In this document: positions 1-6,183 of the stretch, piece by piece
Position numbering within the stretch: the first letter of the stretch is position 1
How the letters are laid out: each line of letters opens with the position of its first letter
Source: GCA-2686765 sp036012725
GTDB taxonomy: Bacteria; Pseudomonadota; Alphaproteobacteria; Rhodospirillales; 2-02-FULL-58-16
Direction: 5' to 3'
Length of the DNA: 6,183 bases
NCBI GenBank assembly: GCA_036012725.1
Contig: DASCPW010000024.1
Location: 1 to 6,183 of the forward strand
Translations under genes and position numbers: made by a program
Notes under the pieces: model-generated
The model's database searches: none
Told to the model about the DNA's origin: nothing
The model's input: the letters and a program-made list of their open reading frames with translations, nothing else

Positions 1-1
1 T

Positions 2-853
2 GCCAGTGTCATGGCGCCGGTGGTCAAGGGTATTCTGGACGAAGTCATTGAAAACGCCGGCATCGGCCTGCATCTGACGGAATTCTTGCGCCGCCCTTTG
101 TCTGGCCGGCGCTTTGATTTGATCATCGACACCCAGAGAGTTGTCTGGGCTAGCCTGTCATTGAAGCGTGTCCCGCATCGCCTGTTTATCTCGTCGGCGG
201 CGCGGTTTCTGCTTTCTTCCCAGAAACCGCCGAAAGACTACCTTCGCCCAAAGAGCATGCTGCGCCAGTTGCTCGACCTCTTGGAATTGGCTAGCGGTAA
301 GGTCTTCGAGACCCCGGCCGGCGTTGACCTGGAGCTTGATCCCGCCCTCGCCGAAGAAGCAGCGCAACTGCTGCCTAAGGGGCCGGTCTATGTGGGCATC
401 GCGCCGGGCGCGGGGGGGAGGCCGAAATGCTGGCCCTTGCAAAATTTCGTTGCCATGGCAAGAGAACAAGCGGCGCGGGGGCGTGTCCCCGTTTTCGTCC
501 TCGGTCCCAAGGAAACCGCCTGGAAGGGCGAACTCGCCGAGGCCGTTCCCGAAGCCCTCTTTCCCTTGCAGGCGGATGGGGTCGAGGAAACTCACCATTT
601 TTCCCCACAATTTACCATTGCTTTGTCGAGGCGGTTCGCGGCGGGTCTTTCCAATGATTCCGGCGTTGGCCATATGTGTGCCCTCGGCGGGCGGCCGCTC
701 ATCTCGCTATACGGCACGACGTCGCCCGAGAAATTCAGACCGATGAGCGGATGCCTGACCATCGTCCGGGCCTCGGATTTCGGCGGCGAAGAGATTGAAC
801 GCATCCCCGTTGAGGCGGTCATGCAAGCGGTGGACAAGGCCCTCTCAGCTTGA
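2..853 (+). CDS. Glycosyltransferase family 9 (heptosyltransferase-like), 5' partial
   Basis: This is probably a cytoplasmic glycosyltransferase that adds a heptose or related sugar to lipopolysaccharide core or another surface glycan. The frame is open to the left edge, so the gene starts outside the window. The ATG at 11 is only an internal methionine, because the N-terminal acceptor-side motif of the family (R-x-D-x-x-G-D) is absent. Counting from that methionine, FDLIID (35-40) fits the end of the first Rossmann domain. GIAPGAGGRPKCWP (129-142) is the family's PGA...K-WP loop, and LSNDSGVGHMCALGG (213-227) with ISLYG (231-235) is the nucleotide-sugar binding region. The 280 visible residues fit a family length of about 310-350. 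Unlike the second family 9 enzyme in this window it has no C-terminal cysteine cluster. It ends in convergent overlap with the permease gene. Family is confident; donor and acceptor are unknown. Confidence 0.9.
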   Translation, partial: ASVMAPVVKGILDEVIENAGIGLHLTEFLRRPLSGRRFDLIIDTQRVVWASLSLKRVPHRLFISSAARFLLSSQKPPKDYLRPKSMLRQLLDLLELASGKVFETPAGVDLELDPALAEEAAQLLPKGPVYVGIAPGAGGRPKCWPLQNFVAMAREQAARGRVPVFVLGPKETAWKGELAEAVPEALFPLQADGVEETHHFSPQFTIALSRRFAAGLSNDSGVGHMCALGGRPLISLYGTTSPEKFRPMSGCLTIVRASDFGGEEIERIPVEAVMQAVDKALSA

Positions 854-2215
854 GCACCGCTCCTCTTCAAGGGGCATGTGGCGCATCATCCACAAAAGCA
901 GAATCAGTCCCGGCAGGGCGAGTCCGGCACTGAAAAGGAAAAAGTTGACCCACTCGATTTGGTCCGCCAGCCAGCCGCTGGAAGCGGACAAAACGTCGCG
1001 GGCGAAGGCCATGAAGGAACTGAGCAGGGCGTATTGAGTCGCCGTGTAGGCCATATTGCAAAGGCTCGACAGATAGGCAACGAACGCCGTCGTGCCCATT
1101 CCGCTGGCGAGGTTTTCAACGGCGATGGTGAGCATCAGCATGGGCACATTATGGCCGACCACGGCCTGGGCGGCGAAAACCAGGTTGGAGGCCGCCATGA
1201 GGATGCCGCAACCCAGCAAGGCCCTATAAATTCCGTATCGAAAGACGACGAGGCCGCCGACCAGGCCGCCGATGATGGTGGCCCCCATGCCAAAGACCTT
1301 GGAAACGGTGGCAATCTCCTGTTTTGAAAAGCCCATCTCGACATAGAACGGATTGGCCATCACTCCCAGATAAGCGTCTCCCAATTTATAGAGCATGATG
1401 AACAGAAGAATGCAGATCCATCCCTGGCGCTTCATGAAGTCGGCGAAAGGGCAGACCATGGCGCCGTAAAGCCAACCGGCCAGGCTTCGCATGCCATGCG
1501 GCATCCAGGGAAAGCGGGCGCCAAATCTCCGTGCCTCTTCGGGGTCGGCTAGGTCGGTACCGCTCCGCGCTGTCTCGGGTTCGGCACTCAATAGAATCGT
1601 TACCAGCCCAACCATGACCATGGCGGCCATGATGACGTAGACCTGGGACCAACTGAGGAAATCGGCAAACGAAATGGCGCCGGCGCCCGCCGTCAACAGG
1701 CCAAGGCGATAGCCGTTGACGATCATCGCCGCGCCGACGCCCTGTTGGCGTTGCTCCAGGATCTCGATGCGGTAGGCGTCGATAACAATGTCCTGGCTGG
1801 CCGAGCAAAAAGCTACGAACAGGGCATACAAGGCGGTCAGTCCAGGGGTCAGGGACGGCGAGGTGGAAGCCAGCGCCAGGATCGATATCATCAGGGCGAT
1901 CTGGGTGACGACCACCCATGCCCGCCGGCGGCCCAGCCAGCCGCCAAGAAACGGAACAGGTAGCCGGTCGATCAGCGGCGCCCATACAAACTTGAACGTA
2001 TAAGGCATGCGGACCAAGGCGAATAGGCCGATGATGGTCTTCGAGATACCCTCGTCCTTGAGCCATAGCGATAAGGTGGAAAAGACAAGCAAAAGGGGCA
2101 GGCCACTGGAAAAACCCAGCAACAAAACCGTAATGACGCGCCTGTCAAAATAAACTTTGGTGGCCGCCAACCAGGACCTGACGGCACGGTTCTCGCCGGC
2201 ATTGAACAGCGTCAA
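845..2215 (-). CDS. ampG: AmpG-type MFS permease (muropeptide transporter family)
   Basis: This is an inner-membrane permease of the major facilitator superfamily, AmpG branch, which in characterised bacteria imports GlcNAc-anhydroMurNAc peptides for cell-wall recycling and beta-lactamase induction. The 456 residues (E. coli AmpG has 491) are mostly hydrophobic helices. Typical AmpG stretches are GFSSGLPLLL (34-43) followed by SLWLKDEGIS (49-58), WAPLIDR (78-84), SASQDIVIDAYRIE (138-151), YKLGDA (276-281), and ENLASGMGTTAF (367-378) followed by ATQYALLSS (392-400). The start is TTG: an in-frame TGA lies three codons upstream, no early ATG or GTG exists, and GAGGGG (2227-2232) sits 11 bases before it. 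It is the last gene of the leftward cluster, 6 bases after the methyltransferase stop. No ampC, ampD or ampR is visible nearby, so substrate is inferred from family only. Confidence 0.9.
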   Translation of the reverse strand: MTLFNAGENRAVRSWLAATKVYFDRRVITVLLLGFSSGLPLLLVFSTLSLWLKDEGISKTIIGLFALVRMPYTFKFVWAPLIDRLPVPFLGGWLGRRRAWVVVTQIALMISILALASTSPSLTPGLTALYALFVAFCSASQDIVIDAYRIEILEQRQQGVGAAMIVNGYRLGLLTAGAGAISFADFLSWSQVYVIMAAMVMVGLVTILLSAEPETARSGTDLADPEEARRFGARFPWMPHGMRSLAGWLYGAMVCPFADFMKRQGWICILLFIMLYKLGDAYLGVMANPFYVEMGFSKQEIATVSKVFGMGATIIGGLVGGLVVFRYGIYRALLGCGILMAASNLVFAAQAVVGHNVPMLMLTIAVENLASGMGTTAFVAYLSSLCNMAYTATQYALLSSFMAFARDVLSASSGWLADQIEWVNFFLFSAGLALPGLILLLWMMRHMPLEEERCSS

Positions 2216-2221
2216 AACAGT

Positions 2222-2923
2222 TCAATCCCCTCGCTGCTTGAGGATGGCGAAAAAATTTGCCGACCAGATCTCGGGTGGCGTCATGACCAGACGCGACAAA
2301 AGCCCGTGCAACAGGCGGTCCTTGAAGCGCCGCCCAGGACTGCCCTGTCGGTGAGGATAGCAGGTGATGCATTCATAGCCGCTGGCCAGGGCCAATTGCC
2401 GCATGCTGGATGGATTGTACGCTGCTTTATGGGTCAAGTCGCCGAACTGATAGCCGCCGCCCCAGGGAGACCCCATATTGGGGACCTTGACCACGACCCG
2501 TCCGCCGGGCTTGAGCAGCTTGGCCAGTTTCATAAGCAGCCGGGCACCATCCTTGGCGGGAAGATGTTCAAGAAGATCGAAAAGCGTGATGCGGTCGAAC
2601 CGGCGGCCGCCGGCGCCGCCGTCGGGAAACTTCCAAATATCGGCATTAACGAATTTTTCGGCGATCTCGGCGGCAATATATTTGGTCAGGGCGGGGTCGT
2701 TGTCGATGCCGAGAAAATCGGTGACGCCCTTGGTTCGCAGGTAGGCCAGGAAAAGACCGACGCCGCAGCCGACATCGAGGAAAGCCATGTCGGGCCGGCA
2801 GTTGGCGGGTTCCCAGAAGTCGCTGTCGAAACGGCGCGCTTGTTTGCGGTCCAGACGCGGCGTTTGGTATGACTTGAAGCGGCTGTAACTGGCGTAGAAA
2901 TCTACCTTGTCCTTCGCGCTCAT
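2222..2923 (-). CDS. Class I SAM-dependent methyltransferase
   Basis: This is a soluble 233-residue methyltransferase of the Methyltransf_11/12/23 type. Visible motifs are the SAM-binding loop FLDVGCGVG (48-56), the ribose-binding acidic end of strand 2 in GIDND (72-76), the motif around RFDRITLFDLLEHL (108-121), the post-motif LKPGGRVVVKVPN (137-149), and DLTHKAAYNPSSM (162-174), a pattern common in methyltransferases found in polysaccharide clusters. Its ATG overlaps the TGA of the upstream glycosyltransferase as ATGA (2920-2923), which suggests translational coupling. A GGAGGG lies 12 bases upstream of the start. Between a glycosyltransferase and a permease, the likely target is a sugar or lipid-linked glycan, but the sequence does not say which. 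Family is near certain; substrate is unknown. Confidence 0.88.
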   Translation of the reverse strand: MSAKDKVDFYASYSRFKSYQTPRLDRKQARRFDSDFWEPANCRPDMAFLDVGCGVGLFLAYLRTKGVTDFLGIDNDPALTKYIAAEIAEKFVNADIWKFPDGGAGGRRFDRITLFDLLEHLPAKDGARLLMKLAKLLKPGGRVVVKVPNMGSPWGGGYQFGDLTHKAAYNPSSMRQLALASGYECITCYPHRQGSPGRRFKDRLLHGLLSRLVMTPPEIWSANFFAILKQRGD

Positions 2924-4164
2924 GATGACGCCAAACCCTCCGCCGGCACCCTAGGCAACAGGCCTTGCAATTCGCCCCACACCCGTTCCTCGGCAATGGC
3001 GCTGATGCAGGGAAAGACATCGTACTTGCTGGCCCGTTTGTGGCAGCGCCAAAAGCAGTGGTAGCAATCCATCTCGTGAAATACAAATCGGGTTTGCGGG
3101 GGCGTGATCTGCTTCGGATAGGGAACGAAACAGCCGAAATGGCCGCCGCCGACGATCACTACCGTTGGCGCGCCCAGGGCGATGCTCAGGTGCGCCGGTC
3201 CCGAATCATTGCTGAGAACGGCGGCGGCGTGGTTCATCAGATCGAGGAGATCGGGCAGGCTGGTGCGGCCGATGAGATCGATGACGCCGTGTCGTTCGCA
3301 AAAGTCCCTGAAGTTGTTCTCTCGCGTTTTTTCCTCGGATTTGCCGACGAAAACGACGCGGTAGCCCGCTTTGAGAAGCCGCCCGGCAAGCATGAGATAA
3401 TGGCCAAACGGCCAGCGGCGCCCCGGCTCGTTGCTGCCGGGATTAAGGACTACGTAAGGGCCACCACCGGGAATCGGCGGCGGATTGTCGCGCCAAGGGA
3501 GATGCAGAAGCTCGGGCTTGATCCGGCGGCCGGCGAGGATCGAAAGGAAGCGGTAATGGCGGACCACTTCATGGGTGGGGTAATCGCCGGTATCGATGAT
3601 TTCGTTGATTTGGCTTAGGTAAAAAAGGAACTCGGCGCGTGTCGGCTCGTTGATATAGGGCAGCGAGGCAAGTGTGCGGGGCGCATCGGCGATCCAGACC
3701 AGGCTGTCGGCCATCAGGGCGCGGCGCAAGTAGGAATCGCAGACGGTGACGGCGGGCGCCAGGCGGCGCAGCCACAGGGATACCTTGAACCGGTAGAGTG
3801 GCCGGCGGGCGTAAGCGTGTTCGTCGATAACACGGACCCGGTAGCCGGCGAAAACGATATCGGCGATGCCGGCCCAACTGGTGCAGCCAAGCACCGTGAT
3901 TTCGGAAGCGTTAAAGTCCAGGACCTCGGCGTAATGGTCAAGGCAGGTGCGAAACAAAACCATGTCGCCGATGCCGTCCATGCGGACCACCAACAATCCC
4001 CGTCGTTTTTTATACACCGGCCAGTGGCGGGCAATCAGGTCCCATGGCCGGAACACCCACCAACGCCGGCGCATGCCGGCTGGAAGGGTGCGCCAAAAAG
4101 GCGAAGTGGCAAAGCGCCGCCGCTGAGCCACCGGGTCATGGTGGAAGTTATCCTGATCGGTCAT
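2920..4164 (-). CDS. Glycosyltransferase family 9 with N-terminal extension and C-terminal cysteine cluster
   Basis: This is a heptosyltransferase-like GT-B enzyme expected to act at the cytoplasmic face of the inner membrane in surface-glycan synthesis. Domain 1 opens with VVRMDGIGDMVL (59-70), the family's acceptor-side motif. Domain 2 has NPGSNEPGRRWP (241-252) and LSNDSGPAHLSIALGAP (317-333), the nucleotide-sugar site. The C-terminal tail holds C367, C370, C374 and C386 (CYHC...C...PC), a pattern seen in several heptosyltransferases. The protein is long (414 residues) because about 58 basic, tryptophan-rich residues precede domain 1. A downstream start at M31 is possible but has no visible Shine-Dalgarno. 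The first ATG has only a weak AAGGGA, 14 bases upstream. The gene lies 56 bases after the kinase stop and overlaps the methyltransferase start. Family is sure; sugar specificity is unknown. Confidence 0.9.
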   Translation of the reverse strand: MTDQDNFHHDPVAQRRRFATSPFWRTLPAGMRRRWWVFRPWDLIARHWPVYKKRRGLLVVRMDGIGDMVLFRTCLDHYAEVLDFNASEITVLGCTSWAGIADIVFAGYRVRVIDEHAYARRPLYRFKVSLWLRRLAPAVTVCDSYLRRALMADSLVWIADAPRTLASLPYINEPTRAEFLFYLSQINEIIDTGDYPTHEVVRHYRFLSILAGRRIKPELLHLPWRDNPPPIPGGGPYVVLNPGSNEPGRRWPFGHYLMLAGRLLKAGYRVVFVGKSEEKTRENNFRDFCERHGVIDLIGRTSLPDLLDLMNHAAAVLSNDSGPAHLSIALGAPTVVIVGGGHFGCFVPYPKQITPPQTRFVFHEMDCYHCFWRCHKRASKYDVFPCISAIAEERVWGELQGLLPRVPAEGLASS

Positions 4165-4220
4165 GGAATATTGGAATGTCCCTTTTATTTGGTAAGGTCA
4201 ATAACTTCCCGGACAGGCTC

Positions 4221-5213
4221 TCAGGTAAATTTTTTCGCCATCAGCTCTTTCAGCGAGACTTCCGGGCGGGCGCCAAAATGGCCGATGACCTCGGCGGCGG
4301 CGATGCTGGCTATGCGCCCGCAATCGGCCAGGCCCAGGCTTCTGGTCAAGCCAAAAAGAAAGCCCGCGGCATAGGCGTCGCCGGCGCCGGTGGAGTCTAC
4401 CACACTGGCCACGGGTTCGGCGTCGATGATATGGATTTCATCGCCGGAAATCAGCAGCGAGCCCTTTTTGCCACGGGTCAGCGCCGCCACTCGGCAGTGG
4501 CCGCGCACCCGTTGCAATGCATCGTCAAAACCGTCGGCCCGGTAAAGAGAGACGATTTCCTCTTCGTTGGCGAAAAGGACGTCGACGTGATGCTCCACCA
4601 GGTCAAGGAAATCTGCGCGGTGACGGTCGACGCAAAAAGGATCGGAAAGACTGAGCGAGACCAGGCGGCCGGCCCGGTGCGCCGTTGCCGCGGCCTTGAG
4701 GAAAGCTTCCTTGGCCATCGGCGGATCCCAAAGATAGCCCTCCAGGTAGGTGATCTCGGCGGCGGCGATGATGGTGGTGTCGATGTCGTTGGGGCACAAA
4801 TCGACACTGGCGCCTAGGTAGGTCTGCATGGTCCTCTCGGCATCGGCGGTGACGAAAATCAGGCAGCGCGCTGTCGGCGCTCCGTCCGCCGCCGGGCGGC
4901 TTTTGAAAGCGATACCCAAGGATCGGATATCATGACGGAAGACGGCGCCCAATTGGTCGTCGCGGAGCTTGCCGATGAAGGCGCCCGTGCCGCCCAGCGA
5001 GGCAAGGGAGGCGATAGTATTGGCCGCCGAGCCGCCGGAACACTCGATGGCCGGCCCCATGCGGTCATAAAGTTGCGTCGCTTGCTTCTCATCGATGAGG
5101 GTCATTGCCCCCTTGGCCAAGCCGAGCTCATCGAGAAGCCGGTCTTCGGCATAGGCGAGAACGTCGACGATGGCATTGCCAATGCCGACCACGTCATAGC
5201 GAATTTCCGCCAT
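4221..5213 (-). CDS. PfkB/ribokinase-family kinase, adenosine-kinase type
   Basis: This is a cytoplasmic 330-residue kinase that phosphorylates a sugar or nucleoside hydroxyl with ATP. The opening YDVVGIGNAIVDVLA (6-20), the first PfkB signature region ECSGGSAANT (57-66), and DSTGAGDAYAAGF (272-284) with the catalytic aspartate at 279 are all intact. TYLEGYLW (expected lid or substrate-side region) and a FANEEE stretch are also typical. The overall pattern resembles bacterial proteins annotated as adenosine kinase, which convert adenosine to AMP in purine salvage. An unrelated sugar substrate cannot be excluded, because the family also includes heptose-7-phosphate kinase and the next genes are heptosyltransferase-like. 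The start is well supported: AGGAG (5221-5225) lies 7 bases before the ATG, and a promoter lies just upstream. It is the first gene of the leftward cluster. Confidence 0.88.
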   Translation of the reverse strand: MAEIRYDVVGIGNAIVDVLAYAEDRLLDELGLAKGAMTLIDEKQATQLYDRMGPAIECSGGSAANTIASLASLGGTGAFIGKLRDDQLGAVFRHDIRSLGIAFKSRPAADGAPTARCLIFVTADAERTMQTYLGASVDLCPNDIDTTIIAAAEITYLEGYLWDPPMAKEAFLKAAATAHRAGRLVSLSLSDPFCVDRHRADFLDLVEHHVDVLFANEEEIVSLYRADGFDDALQRVRGHCRVAALTRGKKGSLLISGDEIHIIDAEPVASVVDSTGAGDAYAAGFLFGLTRSLGLADCGRIASIAAAEVIGHFGARPEVSLKELMAKKFT

Positions 5214-5252
5214 CGGGCGGCTCCTGGGTGGTGGTGGGGTTTAGCGCCGCGC

Positions 5253-5280
5253 AGTATAGCGGCGTCGGACAAGGTCACAA
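5253..5280 (-). promoter_or_regulatory. Sigma70-type promoter for the kinase-led operon
   Basis: Reading leftward, a -35 box TTGTGA (5275-5280, 4 of 6 consensus bases) and a -10 box TATACT (5253-5258, 5 of 6) are separated by 16 bases. Transcription would start near 5246, leaving a leader of about 32 bases before the kinase ATG with its AGGAG. A 6-base inverted repeat, CGCCGC at 5245-5250 and GCGGCG at 5259-5264, brackets the -10 box. It could be an operator, but such short repeats are common by chance in GC-rich DNA. Confidence 0.6.
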
Positions 5281-5429
5281 GGCGGGAGATGGCCGGGGGT
5301 GTCCGTGGCCAGGATCAAGGGGCCCAACGGCGATAATTGTGCCGTGGACGGTGGACCTGTTCCCAACTCAAGTGCTTCATTCAGTTGCAGTAAAGGCGTC
5401 ATGGCAGTTAAGGGAGTTTGTAGAGGGTA

Positions 5430-5459
5430 TGGACATATAGTGCTCATTTTACCTATATT
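5430..5459 (+). promoter_or_regulatory. Possible sigma70-type promoter for the four-helix membrane protein
   Basis: TGGACA (5430-5435, 5 of 6 bases of the -35 consensus) and TATATT (5454-5459, 5 of 6 of the -10 consensus) are 18 bases apart and point toward the gene at 5626. The implied leader is long, about 160 bases, and includes the inverted repeat at 5557-5581. The spacing is at the edge of the usual range and the region is AT-rich, so chance resemblance is possible. Confidence 0.4.
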
Positions 5460-5556
5460 CCGCTCGACAAGCATCGACGTTAGGAATAGTGAGCCCCTTA
5501 GCTGTTCCCGGCTTGGTATCGCAAGCACAATTTCAACCACAGAAGGGTTAATCCGC

Positions 5557-5581
5557 TAATAACGCAACGATGGCGTTATCA
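5557..5581. repeat. Short inverted repeat upstream of the membrane-protein gene
   Basis: ATAACGC (5559-5565) and GCGTTAT (5573-5579) are perfect 7-base inverted arms around a 7-base centre, AACGATG. The arms extend outward to 8 matches of 9. An adjacent near-palindrome, CAGG-C-CCTG (5580-5588), follows directly. There is no T-run after it, so it is not a classic intrinsic terminator. It could be an operator or an RNA hairpin in the leader of the downstream gene, or a leftover of an insertion. No function can be assigned from sequence alone. Confidence 0.5.
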
Positions 5582-5625
5582 GGCCCTGGTGGTTTAATCA
5601 AAGAATAGAAGGTTAGTCTTAATTT

Positions 5626-6057
5626 ATGGAATTTTATTCTACGTTTGGTATGGTCCATGCTGGTGCGGCTATATTGCTTTTTTTATTGGCAATACTTTCT
5701 GTTTCGACCGCCGTATTGATAGCGGTAAAACCAGGTGTTGACCAGGCCAATGAGAAGCTTGTGAAAAAAGCCAATACTATCGGGATAATTGAAAATATTG
5801 TCGCGGGTATTGTGACACTTACCGGGGTGATTGCCATGATTGTTGGCCCCTGGTCATTGTCACAACTTTGGTTGTGGATGAGCCTGCTGATTATGGTGTT
5901 TTATAGCGTAACGCTCATTTTTGTAACAAAACCAGCGCGTCTGGCCGTGGCGAAAGGCGGCAGTGAGATTAAAGTGGGTATGCAGGTTCTCCTGCATATG
6001 GTCTATTTCCTATTAATTTGGATTGGTTTTTTTATAATGGTATTAAAACCAGTCTAG
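5626..6057 (+). CDS. Small four-helix membrane protein of unknown function
   Basis: I do not recognise this family. The 143 residues form four hydrophobic segments, at about 13-35, 52-74, 81-102 and 118-140, with basic connecting stretches (KLVKK at 44-48, TKPARLAVAK at 101-110). It is therefore probably an integral inner-membrane protein with no soluble domain. Histidines lie near the starts of helices 1 and 4 (H11, H124). That layout loosely recalls small four-helix proteins such as SirB or DUF2269, but similarity is only structural impression. The ATG is preceded by AGAAGG (5607-5612) 13 bases upstream, a slightly long spacing. Codon use is AT-rich: 182 G+C in 420 bases over 5641-6060, about 43%, against 58% and 63% in two sampled 60-base stretches of the kinase gene. 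This suggests recent acquisition. It overlaps a broken CHAT-gene end. Confidence 0.75.
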   Translation: MEFYSTFGMVHAGAAILLFLLAILSVSTAVLIAVKPGVDQANEKLVKKANTIGIIENIVAGIVTLTGVIAMIVGPWSLSQLWLWMSLLIMVFYSVTLIFVTKPARLAVAKGGSEIKVGMQVLLHMVYFLLIWIGFFIMVLKPV

Positions 6058-6154
6058 GGAAAAATGGATCCCGGGCGAAATTCAAAAAGCTGAAGCTCAT
6101 CCTGCGTACTGGGCGCCGTTCGTGGTCGTCGGTGAAGGCGGCGCTTCAAGATAA
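6047..6154 (+). pseudogene. C-terminal remnant of a CHAT-domain protein
   Basis: Reading the frame that ends at TAA 6152-6154 gives a tail containing AEAHPAYWAPFVVVGEG. CHAT-domain proteins (caspase HetF-associated with TPRs, a caspase-like cysteine protease fold) typically end in exactly this kind of HP-x-(Y/F)-W-APF-V-(L/V)-(V/I)-G motif. The frame is closed upstream by TAA at 6044-6046, inside the preceding membrane-protein gene. It has no in-frame ATG, so only about 35 residues remain. The catalytic His-Cys part of the domain and any TPR repeats are missing. I therefore read it as the stump of a gene whose 5' part was lost or moved when the AT-rich block arrived. The motif match is from memory of the family and the piece is short, so chance is possible but unlikely. 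Confidence 0.65.
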
Positions 6155-6183
6155 ATTGAATATCCGAGAAACGGGCTTAAACG

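Larger units (their letters stand above)
5281..5625. other. Intergenic region with no convincing gene
   Basis: This stretch separates the divergent kinase and membrane-protein genes. Open frames exist on both strands (for example about 86 codons at 5299-5559 on + and 99 codons at 5241-5540 on -). They overlap each other, the minus one runs across the kinase promoter, and neither translation resembles a protein family or has a good ribosome site. The base composition shifts inside it. By hand count 5281-5340 has 40 G+C in 60, 5401-5460 has 23 in 60, and 5581-5640 has 19 in 60. It also holds a possible rightward promoter and an inverted repeat, listed separately. Confidence 0.6.

Noticed and set aside
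158..673. Long minus-strand open frame opposite the first glycosyltransferase
   Set aside because: It is an antisense shadow of a GC-rich gene whose plus-strand translation carries clear family 9 motifs.
4165..4220. Separate promoter or terminator between the kinase and the second glycosyltransferase
   Set aside because: A TTGACC is present on the minus strand, but no -10-like box lies at 16-18 bases from it. No stem followed by a T-run is visible, so the gap looks like simple operon spacing.
5241..5540. Minus-strand open frame of 99 codons upstream of the kinase
   Set aside because: It runs across the kinase promoter and -10 box, resembles no family I know, and overlaps an equally poor plus-strand frame.
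5299..5559. Plus-strand open frame of 86 codons in the intergenic region
   Set aside because: No recognisable domain, no convincing ribosome site, and mixed composition that changes midway, so it is most likely a chance open frame.
5557..6183. Possible integron gene cassette (small AT-rich gene with an upstream inverted repeat)
   Set aside because: A cassette should end in an attC site after the gene. The sequence after 6057 encodes the CHAT-like tail and shows no paired attC core motifs or long imperfect palindrome. No integrase is visible.
1..6183. CRISPR array, tRNA or rRNA genes
   Set aside because: No regularly spaced direct repeats, cloverleaf with a conserved T-loop, or ribosomal RNA core sequences were seen on reading through the window.

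Overview
The window looks like chromosomal DNA from a GC-rich proteobacterium. The kind of genes and the layout suggest an alphaproteobacterium of the Rhodospirillales type, but that is an inference from gene content, not a database match. About 85% of it is ordinary, densely packed coding sequence at roughly 60% GC. The last 0.8 kb differs: it is AT-richer and holds a small membrane-protein gene and the broken end of another gene.

Layout. Bases 2-853 (+) encode the C-terminal part of a family 9 glycosyltransferase (heptosyltransferase-like) whose start lies off the left edge. It converges on, and overlaps by 9 bases, a leftward four-gene cluster. In transcription order that cluster is a PfkB-family kinase of the adenosine-kinase type (5213-4221), a second family 9 glycosyltransferase with a cysteine-rich tail (4164-2920), a class I SAM-dependent methyltransferase (2923-2222) and an AmpG-type MFS permease (2215-845). 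The last three are tightly packed (ATGA overlap, then a 6-base gap), and a good promoter and Shine-Dalgarno sequence precede the kinase. The cluster therefore probably forms one operon.

The two glycosyltransferases and the methyltransferase suggest lipopolysaccharide or other surface-glycan assembly. The AmpG-like permease suggests recovery of cell-wall muropeptides. A shared theme of envelope construction and recycling is reasonable but not proven, and the kinase may be simple purine salvage.

Bases 5214-5625 are a 412-base region without a convincing gene. It carries the kinase promoter, a plausible rightward promoter and a short inverted repeat. At about 5400 the GC content drops. A four-helix membrane protein of unknown function follows at 5626-6057 (about 43% GC). 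Immediately after it, bases 6047-6154 encode the C-terminal end of a CHAT-domain (caspase-like) protein with no body attached, a sign of a rearrangement or insertion. I see no complete novel system; the junction around 6050 is the most interesting spot.
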